Source of the DNA: Antedon mediterranea
Lineage: Eukaryota; Echinodermata; Crinoidea; Comatulida; Antedonidae
NCBI RefSeq assembly: GCF_964355755.1
Contig: NC_092671.1
Coordinates: forward strand, 16,153,501-16,217,500
Reading direction: 5' to 3'
DNA length: 64,000 nucleotides
Shown piece by piece: positions 1 to 12,000 of this stretch. The position numbers and the translations under genes are program-made. The notes beneath the pieces were generated by a model. That model worked only from the letters and a program-made list of their open reading frames with translations. It did not search any database and had not been told where the DNA came from. The first letter of the stretch is position 1. The number at the start of each line of letters is the position of its first letter.

Positions 1-1430
1 GGCACATCTATTATTATTATATTATTTTGTATACGAGGATGGGTATTTTGTACTGTAGACATAAAAAGATTTCTTTTTATGGCACTTCTAGCATTTTCTT
101 TTATTTTCTTCCTTCCTTTTACAAACAATCTTTTCAGTTAGGCCTACATCATGTATTGTTTTCTCCACTTGGGTCTGTTTGCAACTGTACCTTTAACAAC
201 AAAAGATAACCTTTAATGACATATTGTACTGTACATACAGAAAAAATAATGAAGGAAAAAAAGTCATTTTTTGTGTTTTAATTTAGTGTTTTAATACTAG
301 TTTTCGGGGCTTATGCATATATATATATATAAAAAGATTGGTCGTAATACAAACTTGTTTTAATTCTCTGAAGAAATAAAATGATATTGATAAACTAGTA
401 TTTTATTACCACATAAAAATTTAGCCATAATACATAACATTTGTTTAGTTAATGTTTAATCATAGAGATATTATATTTTTTTTTATTTTTTATTTATTTT
501 ATTTCCTTTTATTGCATCAAGTAAACAGTGATGAAGTTGACATAAATATAATAATAAATATATAAAAAAAAAAACATAGTATAACACAGACCAAACAAGT
601 TACAAAAATATATCACAAATCAGCCATCATAGTACATCCAGTAACACAAACCAAAAGGGGTTCACAATTTGCTTATCATAACTCAGTTTCTGATCATTCA
701 CCAATCATTGAAAACTCCGTATAGTATAGATATTATAATATCTCTATAGTTTAATTTATAAAATATTGTAATTATTAACATTTGTTATTCTATAATCATC
801 TATTCAGTGGTTATACAGCTATTGAGTATTGTATATATTTGCTTTTTGTACTAAATAATACCAAGCCTAATATTTGTATACTTGAACATAGATCTTAATT
901 TTACTAATTAAGAACACAAACGTGACAGTTAACTGTACTGTACTGTACATAATTGTGTCTGAATTAATGTAAATTAGTATTTAATAATTCATCTTGATTC
1001 ATTAAGTGCATTCACTTGACTTGCCACTTTATGTCTTAAAAGATCTACAATACAATCTGCAATTTGTATCATCAGTCCTGATACTATCAATATTAATTAA
1101 ATTCCTTTTGTATCCATTAACACCATTTATTTAAGAAATTATGAATATTTGTACACGATTAAAAACTAGCATATGATAGCTATTCAAGACAACATTTATT
1201 TAAGATTTTTGGAACAATTTCAGCCATTCCCATTTACTAATTTGTTGAGTAAAAAAAAGTTAAAAAGAAAGAAATTCGAAAAGTTTTTATTCTAGAACTA
1301 TAAGATTTACATTTACTGTATGCTGTCTTTGATAATAATATTTGTTCACATCCAATAAAGGGCGTTATGATCAATAAGAACAATAAATCAAGATTATTGC
1401 TCTTACTAATCATGACGTCATTCTCTGTAA

Positions 1431-2095
1431 CTCTGTAGGTAAATAATGGAAATAGGTATAGATAGCATTAGCATACTATACTTCCAAGGGTATAGTTTAG
1501 AAGAGAGATAGCCGACTTACAATGATTAACATGAGAGGTTAAGAGATGTAACTGAGCATCTGTACTGTGCAATTGTATAAATGGGCCTTAAAGCGCTATC
1601 TCTGTGCCTCTGTAGGTAAATAATGGAAATAGGTATAGCATACTGTACTTCCAAGGGTATAGTTTAGAAGAGAGATAGCCGACTTACAATGATTAACATG
1701 AGAGGTTAAGAGATGTAACTGAGCATCTGTACTGTGCAATTGTATAAATGGGCCTTAAAGCGCTATCTCTGTGCCTCTGTAGGTAAATAATGGAAATAGG
1801 TATAGCATTAGCATACTATACTTCCAAGGGTATAGTTTGGAAGAGAGATAGCTGACAATACAATGATTAACATGAGAGGATGAGAGATGTAACTGAGCAT
1901 CTGTACTGTACAATTGTATAAATGGGCCTTAAAACGCTATCTCTGTGCCTCTGTAGGTAAATAATGGAAATAGGTATAGCATTAGCATACTATACTTCCA
2001 AGGGTATAGTTTGGAAGAGAGATAGCTGACAATACAATGATTAACATTCATAGAGGATGAGAGATGTAAAGCATCTACTGCATGTGCAATTGAGG
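1431..2095 (+). repeat. Four-copy ~174-bp tandem satellite
   Basis: Direct repeats begin with CTCTGTAGGTAAATAATGG at about 1431, 1608, 1775 and 1949, giving periods of 177, 167 and 174 bp. Copies share the GGTATAGTTT...GAGAGATAGC core and the ATGGGCCTTAAA..CGCTATCTCTGTG junction. Copies 2 and 3 are nearly identical, while 3 and 4 share other differences (GATAGCTGACAATACAA), which suggests stepwise duplication. There is no open frame through it. Confidence 0.85.
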
Positions 2096-2759
2096 ATGAT
2101 TTGGATCTTCCAACAATAGTTATTATTCATTGCATCTGATTGACATGAATACATTGTCTTGTAATTCAGAACATTACATCAAAACCATCCAAGCAAGAAA
2201 TTGTCTAATTTATCTGGCAATTTTGTTCTGGTAATTATAATATAAAGCAGTATTTGAACATTTAGAGTTTTGCTAGTTATGGTATTGTAGGAAGAATTAT
2301 CAGATGTTTTTTAAAGCTTTAATTACTAATTCTGTTGTCTGTAGGATATTAAAATATAATCATGCATGAAATGAGCTGACCATACAGCACAATACATCAA
2401 AATAGTTCAATGTTTTCCTTTTCATCAGCAATTGAGTAGAAAATGATTATAGATATAGAAAGATGATAGATTGATGACAAGCTCTATAAAAACTACAATA
2501 CAGTAAATAATAATAAACAATAATATTAATACAGGGATATTCAGAAATTCAGAAATTCAAAAGCTGGAAATGATATAAAACGATTTGAAAATCTTTGGGG
2601 AGGGGGCGTGGGTGCATGATTGTTTTGGGTGAAAGATTGATATAAAAGTTAAGACCATTATTAATTCTAAGAATAATTGATGAATAGCTTTTGGAGTTTA
2701 TAATTAATTTAGCTATGGCCTGCTAATATTTGTGCTTTTGTTTTTGATGGATATGTTTT

Positions 2760-3125
2760 TAATTTATTTATTTAAATAATATTTTACAAGGGTGGTCTAT
2801 CCAGCCAAAGCTGATCATTAGGGACCCTCACAAAAATACAAAATGATGAGACATAAACATGTAACAATAAAAATTAAATTAAAAAAGAATCAAAAATTAA
2901 AACTATCTCAAAGATGTGAGAAAGTCGTAAATTCTGAAAATATGCCACCCGGAATTTTTACGTATATGGCCTAAACAGTTTAAATCTATATTATAAAGGC
3001 TGGACACAAAGTTAGTCTGAGTCTTGGGGTAGGTGTCAGATGAATATTTAGACTTAGAAACACATCGGGTATTTGCATTCCACTCCATCCAGCACAATTC
3101 TGCACATATTGGAAAAATGATCAAT
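2760..3125 (-). repeat. Possible retroposon 3' tail
   Basis: The segment starts with an ATTTATTTAAATAATATTTTACAAGG-type A/T run followed by unique-looking sequence. This resembles the 3' end of the minus-strand retrotransposon at 38764. The short minus-strand frame at 2903-3124 has no recognisable motif. The call rests only on composition and layout. Confidence 0.2.
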
Positions 3126-5036
3126 AATATCCAAACTAGATCTTTTTAGATGAAGACAGATGATTGCTATGTTTGATTTATTAGTTGGTGCTATTTTGAG
3201 CCAACAGTAAATCCATTCCATTAAAACTATCAGCTTATCACTATCAAAACATTGTTTTCTATTGATTCTACATTAGAACTAAGTTACAGGGCTCATTAAG
3301 AATGTGGCGGCTAATTATACAGATTTACATATTGTTCAAGCCAAATAGTTTTTGTGCGTTAAGCACGACAATCGCAGCACGGGATCTGTTAATACACAGA
3401 TTGGTGTCCATTCGGAAAATGTAATAAATACACAAAATTGAAATAATATGGTACAGTAGTTTGTGAATTACTAGTGATTATTGGCAAATAATGCGATGCC
3501 ACCAAGTGCTAACACATAACAAGTGTTTCTTTTATGTAGAGTCATGCAATAGAGTTTCTGACCTTATTATTAGATAATGATTGTCACTGAATTCGTTTCT
3601 TAAAATAGGTTAAGTCAGGGAAGAAGAGTGAATTCCCTGGTTAAATTAATTACCGTATTTATTAAAGTAAGACTGACAATAATAGCAGATACTGTAGATA
3701 AATCATTTTTCTGTTTCTGCATTATTAATTAAAATACTATCACAGTATAATTTCTTTATTTTTTACTTATTTATTACTTTGGGTGCCAAATGTACAAATT
3801 CGTCTGAACATTGCAGCTGTGCTTTAGACTTTTTCCAATTATAGATGGTATATTTTTCACACAATGTATGATGAAGCAAAAAAAATAATGTTTACATAAA
3901 TTGTGAAAACAACTATTCATCTCCTTTGTCTTGACCGATGCTGGTTATCTTAGGAGGATAGAGCTCTTTTTTTTCATAGTCGAGAACTATATTTTTTACC
4001 ATTGTTACCTTAACCTTTAGGATGATTTTATTTTACCTAATCATGACACTGTACAAAAATAGTCATTTTTCATTTAACACTTACAGCCATATGAACTGTT
4101 GACCAATGCTGTCTTCAGGATATTAAGAAGATTTATTTTCTCATTTTCACATATAGATGGTCATTTTTTTTGTTTAACATAATACTTAATAGCCATAGAA
4201 GATAGATTACTACTGACGTAAGCAAGTCACATAATTTTATTCAATACTGTCTTTGATTTCAAACAGCAAACAAAATTTCCGGAACACAATTTCTTCACCG
4301 TTGCTCTTCGCATAAAACAACTACAGTAGTATCGTTCCACAATTTATTCCTGCAATAATTTAACCTCAACAAATACATATTGTATTCAGTACATGTTTTT
4401 ATGTACTTACTATGTAAATTTTAGTTATAAAATATTTATTTGTCCCGATTTAGACTGGTCATTTGTTTTGTTATGAACATTTAATTTAATTGATGAAATA
4501 CAGTATTTTAAAATTCTTGTATGATATGATAGTACTCTTTACCATTGGGACTGGTGGGGATTTTTCCACAGCATATGTTCAAATCCGTTTTCTCTAGTAA
4601 TAGCAGATTTTCCTCATCTTAAAGATATATTACCCCCTGAAAAAATAATTTTTTAAATGTTTGTTGTTGAATATGTCATTTTAATGTCACATAATTATTC
4701 ACTTTGACCAAAAATTGGATCGGAAAAAAAAATGGTTTATCTGAAAAACTGTAATTTAAAGCAAAAGTAAAGCTTCCAGCCAATGGGTTTTTGGTTGAAT
4801 TTAACCGATTGTTTTGGCATTTAAAAGTGAAATCATTTTTTTCGTTTTTTTTTTCTACGGAAGTGATTAACTTTGTTAAAGCTACAAAATGGCATATTCA
4901 AAGTCTGATTTAATTAATCTTCATTTTTTATGCTTGTATACAATAATACTAACCATATTCCATTTTGTAATTTTTTGCTTATGAAAATACCTTCATTATC
5001 TTTTGAAAGATTGTTCAGTAGAATAACTAGGACGAG

Positions 5037-8000
5037 ATGGGTGACCCGACATCATCTTCGATGACTGAGTATGACTACTTAATTAAATTCTTAGCACTTG
5101 GTGACTCCGGAGTTGGAAAGACAAGTTTTCTGTACCAATACACAGATTCAACTTTTAATAACAAGTTTATATCAACAGTAGGGATTGACTTTCGGGAGAA
5201 ACGAGTTGTAAGTTGAATATATTATATATTATTATTATTCCTGTCCACCCAGGCAGCACTTGCCAGCTTTATACTCTGACTTTATCCAAATTCCTTCACT
5301 TGCACTGATGAAGGGCTAGTGTTGCCCGAAAGCTCTGCTAACTTTTCTGGCTGTTTACTTTATCGTTTTGATTTAGCTTTTCGCTTTTTATTTTTGTATC
5401 TCCATTGAGATCCAGCCACTGATACCCACAGCATTGTCATTTTTTCAGTAATTTGCCTTTGGATTTATATATTATATTATGTTATACATTGTATGTCAAA
5501 TAGTGCACAAAAATTGGGACAGGAGGAGAGCTTATTCCTTAGGGTGGGCTTATTCCAGAGCAGTATTAAGTATGCTTGGGTAATAGATTAATTTTACTGA
5601 TCTAATAAAATGAAAAAGGTAATGAATTTAATTTATCTCTAATAATATTGAGTTATGAAGTGCATCACCAAAGTACACCTTTGCACCTTGTGTTATGAAA
5701 TGTGGTAGATATTAACAACAGTAATAATGTTAATACTCTAACAATTAAATGTATTTAAACGTTGTTATGTCATTACATCATGCATGCACTGTAGGAATTA
5801 GTTTAGTAATTATGTAGGAATTTGTCTAAACAAATTCTTTCATGATTCTATTGAGGTTAAACAGTAATAAAACAGTAAATATAATTATGATAAATTCCTC
5901 TCCATAAGGTTTTTCAGGTGATATTACAGTATTTTGAATGTTTACAGTACTTGGTCACATGCTGTCTTGCTCTCTTATTCTAAATAGCACACAGGGTTTA
6001 TAGTTAGTCATTTGTAGGGGTGAATTAATATTATTGCTATCTTTTCATTTATAGATGCACAGGCCAAAAGGATCAGACAGTACAGCTAGAGGTCAAAGAG
6101 TTCATCTACAATTATGGGATACCGCCGGACAAGAAAGGTACAATTATAAGCAATCTTTTTATAATGCTGAGTTTTGTATCTATTTATCTAACGTTCATAG
6201 AATTATTGTCATTGTTGTTCCTTTGTGTTGTTTAACCCCATGCCATTAATTCTGGAATGCGTTCATGAGGAGATCAAAAGGAGTTTTAAACTCCTTTTGA
6301 TGTGTATCAATGCAACTGATTTTATTTAGTGTCATCCCTAAAATTTATAATAATCTTTTATACACTTACATAGTTTATAGTTTATTTGTGCCTAGCTTAC
6401 CTGGATAAACTAACAATAGCCCATGCTCTCCCGAGAGAAGACTATGATTTTATATTATTTAGAATATTTGGTGTTATTGTGTTTCTTTCCTTTCCATTTT
6501 TGATATACAGTAGATGTATTGGTATTTATTCTCTTTGTTGCAGGTTCCGTAGTTTAACAACAGCTTTTTTTCGAGATGCCATGGGATTCATCTTGATATT
6601 TGATTTGACAAATGAGCAATCGTTTCTAAACATACGTAACTGGATGACGCAACTTCAAATGCATGCTTATTGCGAAAATCCAGATATTGTTTTGTGTGGT
6701 AACAAAGCTGACCTTGAAGACCAAAGAATTGTTAGTGATGAAAAGGCAAAAGAAATGGCAGAGAAATTTGGGTAAGTGTAACCTTTGGATGGATCTTGAA
6801 AGACTGATTCAAGAAATTGTATTTGTATTTTCTCCACTTAAAATGGACAATTTTCATGTGAATCCATGTTGACATGTCAAGGTAGGTTGTGCTGTGTGGC
6901 TGATTCCTTTTATTCTATTTTTGTGCTTGTTGTCTGTGGTTTCTTGTAAAGAAGCTCCTACTGATATTGTCTCTTCTGTTCTACTGGGTGCATTATGGTT
7001 TAATATAATAGTATTTTCCGTAGGGTACAAGCAGTGGTGTAATGCAGAGACCTGAGGCCCCTGGGTTAGAGACCCAAAGTAGCCCTCTAACCTGGGGCAT
7101 TTTAATGCCTGTTGGTTCCTTTGGGCTCTGCTCAAGTGCCCTTCCCTCCAAAAGCTCTGGGTCTCCGGGGTTAACCATTGGGAATAGCTGTTATGCCACT
7201 GGGTACAAGATGGATATTGAAATAATTATTTCTTAGTAATATCAAGTTATAGTGCCTTTGGTTGAAATTTCATGTTGACAATTAAGACATACAGTAACAT
7301 ATACATGTCTGATATAAGACATAGGACAAATTTTTTGTGTTACATTTTTTAGAGAGCAATAAGATAGTAGATATTGTTTTTTTTTTACTACAATAAATTG
7401 AAAATAATAAATAGCATTGAATAAAAAGACAATATCATTGTCATGAAATAGAATTAACAAATCATTGATACAGCATTTCTGTAATTTGAAATTGTACTTT
7501 AAATATTACTGGAACAAAATTCCTTGTTCATGTCTTAAAATGATGATTTCCATGTATACAATTATATGTTGAATTTGTTGACACTTTGGTCCTCTGAGGA
7601 TCAAATTCTATCAGCGCGATGGGTATAGTGTAATGTAATCAACCAGTCTGTATGAAAGACAGCTTCCAATCGCACATTAATGTGGCACTTATTATACTAA
7701 GAAAGCAACAGAGTGGAACGTACATCTGCACATGCTCAAATGTGATTAAATGTTTATAACAGGGAAAAAGTAAATTGTCGTTGTAAAGTCATGGTATTAT
7801 CATATAAATCTTTATTCACATTTTTCTGTAAAACAAACAAATCACAATTATATGCTTAACACGATGACTAATCCCTATTTATCTGTATTGAGGGACACTT
7901 TCTTGGGTTCTTAAAGGTGTCCCCTTAATAGAGGTCCTACAGTAGGCCTATTCCTATTCATAGTGCAAAATTGAAAGCTTCTCTTTGAACGAATTTGAAG

Positions 8001-9075
8001 TGAATTATCCAGATTAATTAATTTTAATTTTTTTTTCATATATTTCAAAAAATCTAAATCATTTAAATTTCTTCCTGAGATTTATCAATACAATTACAAT
8101 TTTAAATTTAAAACCTACAAGCCATAAATGTTAATTACTATCCTAAAGTAACATTTTATCTAGTGAAAGTAATAAGAGTCTTAAAAATAATATTGATTAG
8201 TCAGATGAATTTACTAATGACCAATGCAACATAAATTGAATTTTGACATTACTGTAATGAGTTTTGTAAAACTTTGCTAAAAAATGCAATGATAATTGAA
8301 GTAAGTTTCATCCCTGCGTAAAAAAAAGGTGTTTGGTTGTGTGCGGAACTGCTAAAGGCCAACTCAGACAGCGTCGTACGACGAGGCCCGACGAATTGGC
8401 TTGACTCATAGGTGCTGTCTGAGTTGAATCCGGACGAGACGAGTCGTCTTGAGATAGTGTCGGGCGTAGTCTTTAGGTTGTCGCAAGAACTTTAAACATG
8501 TTTAATTTTCTCCAGACGAGATGACTCGTTCGGCCTCATCGTGCAACGCTGTCTGAGTTGGCCTTAATAATGATCTAATGATTTTTCGTTTATTTTTTTA
8601 ATAAATAAATAGCTTGTCTATTTTTTGGTCGTCTTCTCTCATTATCGTTTATACTGTTAAACTTGAACTATTATTTTGTAAAACCAATTCTTAAATTATA
8701 TAAGTAATTTGGGGTCTCTAACATCCAAAACTTCTGGTTTCCTGAGACCCCATTTCATCATTTTCTTGAATCATTGTACATACTATTATTTTATTTGTGA
8801 TTTGATGAATAAATGTATTTTTATTTGTACAGTAGTATAAAAATATATAATATTTGTTGTTTTTCTCTCTCTTCAGTTTACCATATTTTGAAACAAGTGC
8901 AAAAACTGGTCACAATATATCCAAAGCAATTGAGTGTCTCTTGGACAATGTCATGTTGCGGATGGAGAGAAGTGTAGATAAGAATCAGTTTCCAAATTTT
9001 GTAGCGAAAAACGGCAAAAACGTACCAATGGATTTTGAAGATCCTGTAGATTCAAGAAGCGCTTGTGCATGTTAG
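5037..9075 (+). CDS. RAB27: Ras-related protein Rab-27 (4 coding exons, 226 aa)
   Basis: Rab-family small GTPase that directs docking and exocytosis of lysosome-related organelles and secretory vesicles through effectors such as synaptotagmin-like proteins and Munc13-4 (family knowledge). Coding exons are 5037-5207, 6055-6137, 6544-6771 and 8877-9075. All introns are GT-AG and the joined frame is 227 codons including TAG. Visible motifs: P-loop GDSGVGKT (residues 22-29), REKRV ending exon 1, WDTAGQER (78-85), a Rab27-typical FFRDAMGF (93-100), NKAD (138-141) and ETSAK (166-170). The C-terminal CAC (224-226) is the double-geranylgeranylation site. The insert after REKRV ([15 protein letters not shown]) matches the Rab27 insertion before the switch II strand. 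The start is chosen because [17 protein letters not shown] follows directly, with a purine at -3 and G at +4. Invertebrates usually have one Rab27, so A versus B is not assigned. Confidence 0.95.
5270..5475 (+). repeat. Dispersed ~205-bp repeat with hammerhead-like motif (RAB27 intron 1)
   Basis: This segment recurs at 25319-25430 (same strand, truncated) and 25440-25613 (opposite strand, full). It starts near TTCCTTCACTTGCACTGATG and ends near CAGTAATTTGCCTTTGG. At 5305-5340 it contains CTGATGA, then GGGC-loop-GCCC, then GAAA, a GC-TCT-GC mini-stem and TA. That order matches the hammerhead core of Penelope-like retroelements, with one extra A between CTGATGA and stem II. The repeat copies are certain; the ribozyme relationship is inferred. 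Confidence 0.75.
6273..6301. repeat. Perfect 14-bp-arm palindrome in RAB27 intron 2
   Basis: ATCAAAAGGAGTTT is followed by one T and then its exact reverse complement. It lies about 135 nt after the exon 2 donor. The RNA would form a 14-bp hairpin with essentially no loop. Function unknown. Confidence 0.85.
7020..7215 (+). repeat. Dispersed repeat, copy 1 (GTGGTGTAATG...CCATTGGGAA)
   Basis: The segment is GC-richer than its surroundings. It shares a layout with 52352-52515: GGGCTCTGCTCA / GGGCTCGGCTCA, then AGCTCTGGGTCTCCGGGGTT / AGCTCCGGGTCCCTGGGTTT, then CCATTGGGAATAGCTG / CCAATGGGCACTCATAGCTG. It is probably a short retroposon in RAB27 intron 3. Open frames through it on both strands look like chance. 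Confidence 0.55.
8355..8566. mobile_element. MITE-like element with AAGGCCAACTCAGACAGC ends
   Basis: The left end AAGGCCAACTCAGACAGC is matched by the inverted right end GCTGTCTGAGTTGGCCTT. The element is about 212 bp and sits in A/T-rich flanks in RAB27 intron 3. The inner part is CG-rich (GTCGTACGACGAGGCCCGACG) and contains further inverted GACGAG/CTCGTC words, including an internal GTCTGAGTTG. It has no coding capacity, so it is a non-autonomous DNA transposon of unknown superfamily. Confidence 0.8.
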
Positions 9076-12000
9076 ATTGAGATAACGAGAACATAAAGTA
9101 GCTTTTGATTTGTGATGACCTACAGACAAACTACGCATATTGTGGTGTTGATCATTGTTTGCCCCTAGAATCCATCAAAACTGTTGTGTAATCGAGCGAG
9201 GAAACATATCACAGTTCCTAGGTACTTGGTTTTTGTAAAACAAAAGCTTCTTATTACTATCCACCGTTACAACTCAAATACCTGGATGTACACACCACGA
9301 TTTATACAACCATACCTGACCCAACAGTAGTTTACTCCCATGCTAAAGTATAACCCCAAACTTCTAATTTCAGTAGCTGATTCTTGGTACTGTAATGTAT
9401 GTGTCATTTTTCCGGTATCAAAGGACAATTCTGTATGTATGTGTCACAAGTGACTCCTGTATCATATAGCCTATTAATTTAATATATTGGAATATAATCT
9501 ACCTTCTAATTCTTGCTAAATGTGATTTCTTGGCTCCATTTACATTATATATTTGTTATTGTACACAACTGATTACATTTCTTCTACATTTTCCTACAAA
9601 TACTGTAAAATATCGGACAAGAAAAATTAAAATTAAGTTTTCTTTGCCTATATTTACACCAAATTGTTGGAAACTAATTTTTATTGAATGAGAAATCTTT
9701 CCTTTTTCCATGATTGGACAAATATAAGTTTATATAGATATTGTTTTTAGTGTGAAATGTTAGTAGATGAGGTTGAGCATAACCTCTTAAAATTGCAACA
9801 ATTATTCTTTCTGGTTTTATAAAATATTTTTTCTTTTTATATCAAATTAAAATTTGGACAGTACTTTTTTTACTGTTTCCAAAAAGTTATTTCAAAATTG
9901 ACAACACGAGATATTGTATTATAGGCTTTTGTAATGAACTTTGCTTATTTAAAATTGGGAAGATTTATGGTACTACGATTGATTATAATAGGGAGCTATC
10001 GATTTTGATACTCGACATCCAGACTGCAAAACCAATAGAGCGTTTTGAGTTATGTGATGAGAAATCATAAAGCTTCCTATTTTAATTTGTTTAAATATTA
10101 CCATTTTTATATTAATGCAATTGTATATTTAAAAGTTATTCATTGATTCATTCAATTTTTTAATGTATTTTTCCATGCATTTCAATACGCTTTTTCTGCA
10201 TGTTGTGCGTTTAGGAAAACACAAATGGTGCAGTTTCCAAGCTATGGTTTTTAAGCCTTAAATCACATTTTATAATTTGAACTAAAAAACTTTTTTGAAG
10301 ACAAAAACTAACATTCCTTGTTTACATATTATTTAATAATACAATTTTTTTTTCATAACATTTTAAAACAACAAGGCAGTAAACAATATATATTGATATT
10401 AAGGTGAGGCCATGAAAACAGTATAAGTAAATTAAGTTACAAAAAAGAAAGCAAAAACAATGGATTACTTTATGCATTCTATGTATATATAATGTATTAC
10501 TGTTACGTAGAGGCTCCGACCGATTCTTGATTGTAATCGCAGCGCTGGTATTTCATTGTTAATATTTTACCTAATCAATTACACTTCTGCATCTTCTTTA
10601 ATTCTAATACTTCATCTTTCTTGCACGTCTTATTATATAATCTCGTTAGCAAGTTTGACCTGCTATTCGTTCTTTGTTGCCCACGTGCGATTGGTGACGG
10701 AAAGAAAAACAGGAGCCAGATAGGATTGATTTTAGCATGTGTTTTTTTAAGCCATCATTGTGCTATCGACGGTTTTGTGTACACAGTTGCTTCATGGCAT
10801 ATTCTCTATTTGACCTCATTATCCATAATTGATTTACCAATGTTATAATATATTTTGACGGTAAATATTTTAAGCTCCTCTTGGAAAACATGTATTGCAT
10901 ATAATATCTGTCGTCATGTCGTACAGGTACGCGTGGGTTGTTTGGATATTTTTTTCTCATAATTGGACTTGAATAGATTATTCAAACGACATAGTGGACG
11001 ATAACGAAACTTTTTCCTTACAATAAACAGTATTCATAACAGTAAATTTTACAGCAAAAGATTTCACAGCTGTACATCAATCGCTGTTTATTTATAAACA
11101 TTTATACTTGATATATTAGGTAAGCTATGGCAATAAACCTATTGTTGTCCCAGTCGAATTGAACATACTGTATTCTTAAAATTTATATGAAATTAATGCA
11201 TCTTTATTATGATTTAAAATGATGTATTTGATTCAGAAGGGACTTGTAACTCATACACGCCTTCTTAAGTATGTTATACTCGCATGCCATATGTTATGTC
11301 ATTAAGCGTTTTCTTAGCTTAGGCTAGCGTATGTAATGCCCGAATGGCTTGAGAGGATGACATTTAACGTTTTTCTTTTTCGAATTGAAGAAGAATCGAC
11401 AGAATGGGTTTTTCTGATAGAAATACTCGCAATGGCTGTTTTATATAAATATATTACTTTCAATTTAGTTGGTTTATCTTCAGGGCGTTCAAAAAGATAT
11501 TACAGTAATTTATTCAATATTCCGTAAATCATTGAAGCTTCTTGCTAGCAAAATATTAATAATCAGAAACATTATATAACGCTTAGTGTTACCAAGGGCA
11601 TATGAGGAGCCATTTTAATAACTGCCAGTAAATCTACAATTACCTTCAGGATTGATAGCAATTTGAAATGATTAAGAAGTCAAATTTCTCTCTAAACAAA
11701 ATTATCTTTCATTTTACGGAGATTTGAAGAACGTGAGCATTAGTCAAATCCAAATTAAGTTACTAATAATGGTAAAAATAGGTGATTTAAAATCATTACC
11801 ACAAAACAGGGTGTTAAATAAGGTATAATTAAACTCTTTTCACCTTTTAATGTAATGTTAATGTCATGAGTGATAAATGTCAAAGTTTAAGTAGTCATAC
11901 ATGCATTTATGTACACTGCAGTATTGATTAATATTATTACAATGTATTGTGTATTTTTTGTGCAAATGCTTAAAAGATATTTAAATATGCAATTTAATTT

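Larger units (their letters stand above)
1..5014. other. Non-coding flank upstream of RAB27
   Basis: No conserved protein is visible on either strand. The stretch holds an AT dinucleotide run near 317-331, A/T-rich low-complexity tracts, a four-copy satellite (1431-2095) and a possible retroposon tail (2760-3125). A plausible 3' splice acceptor (CAG at 5016-5018, after a T-rich tract) lies just before the RAB27 start codon. An untranslated RAB27 first exon therefore probably lies somewhere in this flank or further left, but I cannot locate it from sequence alone. Confidence 0.5.
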
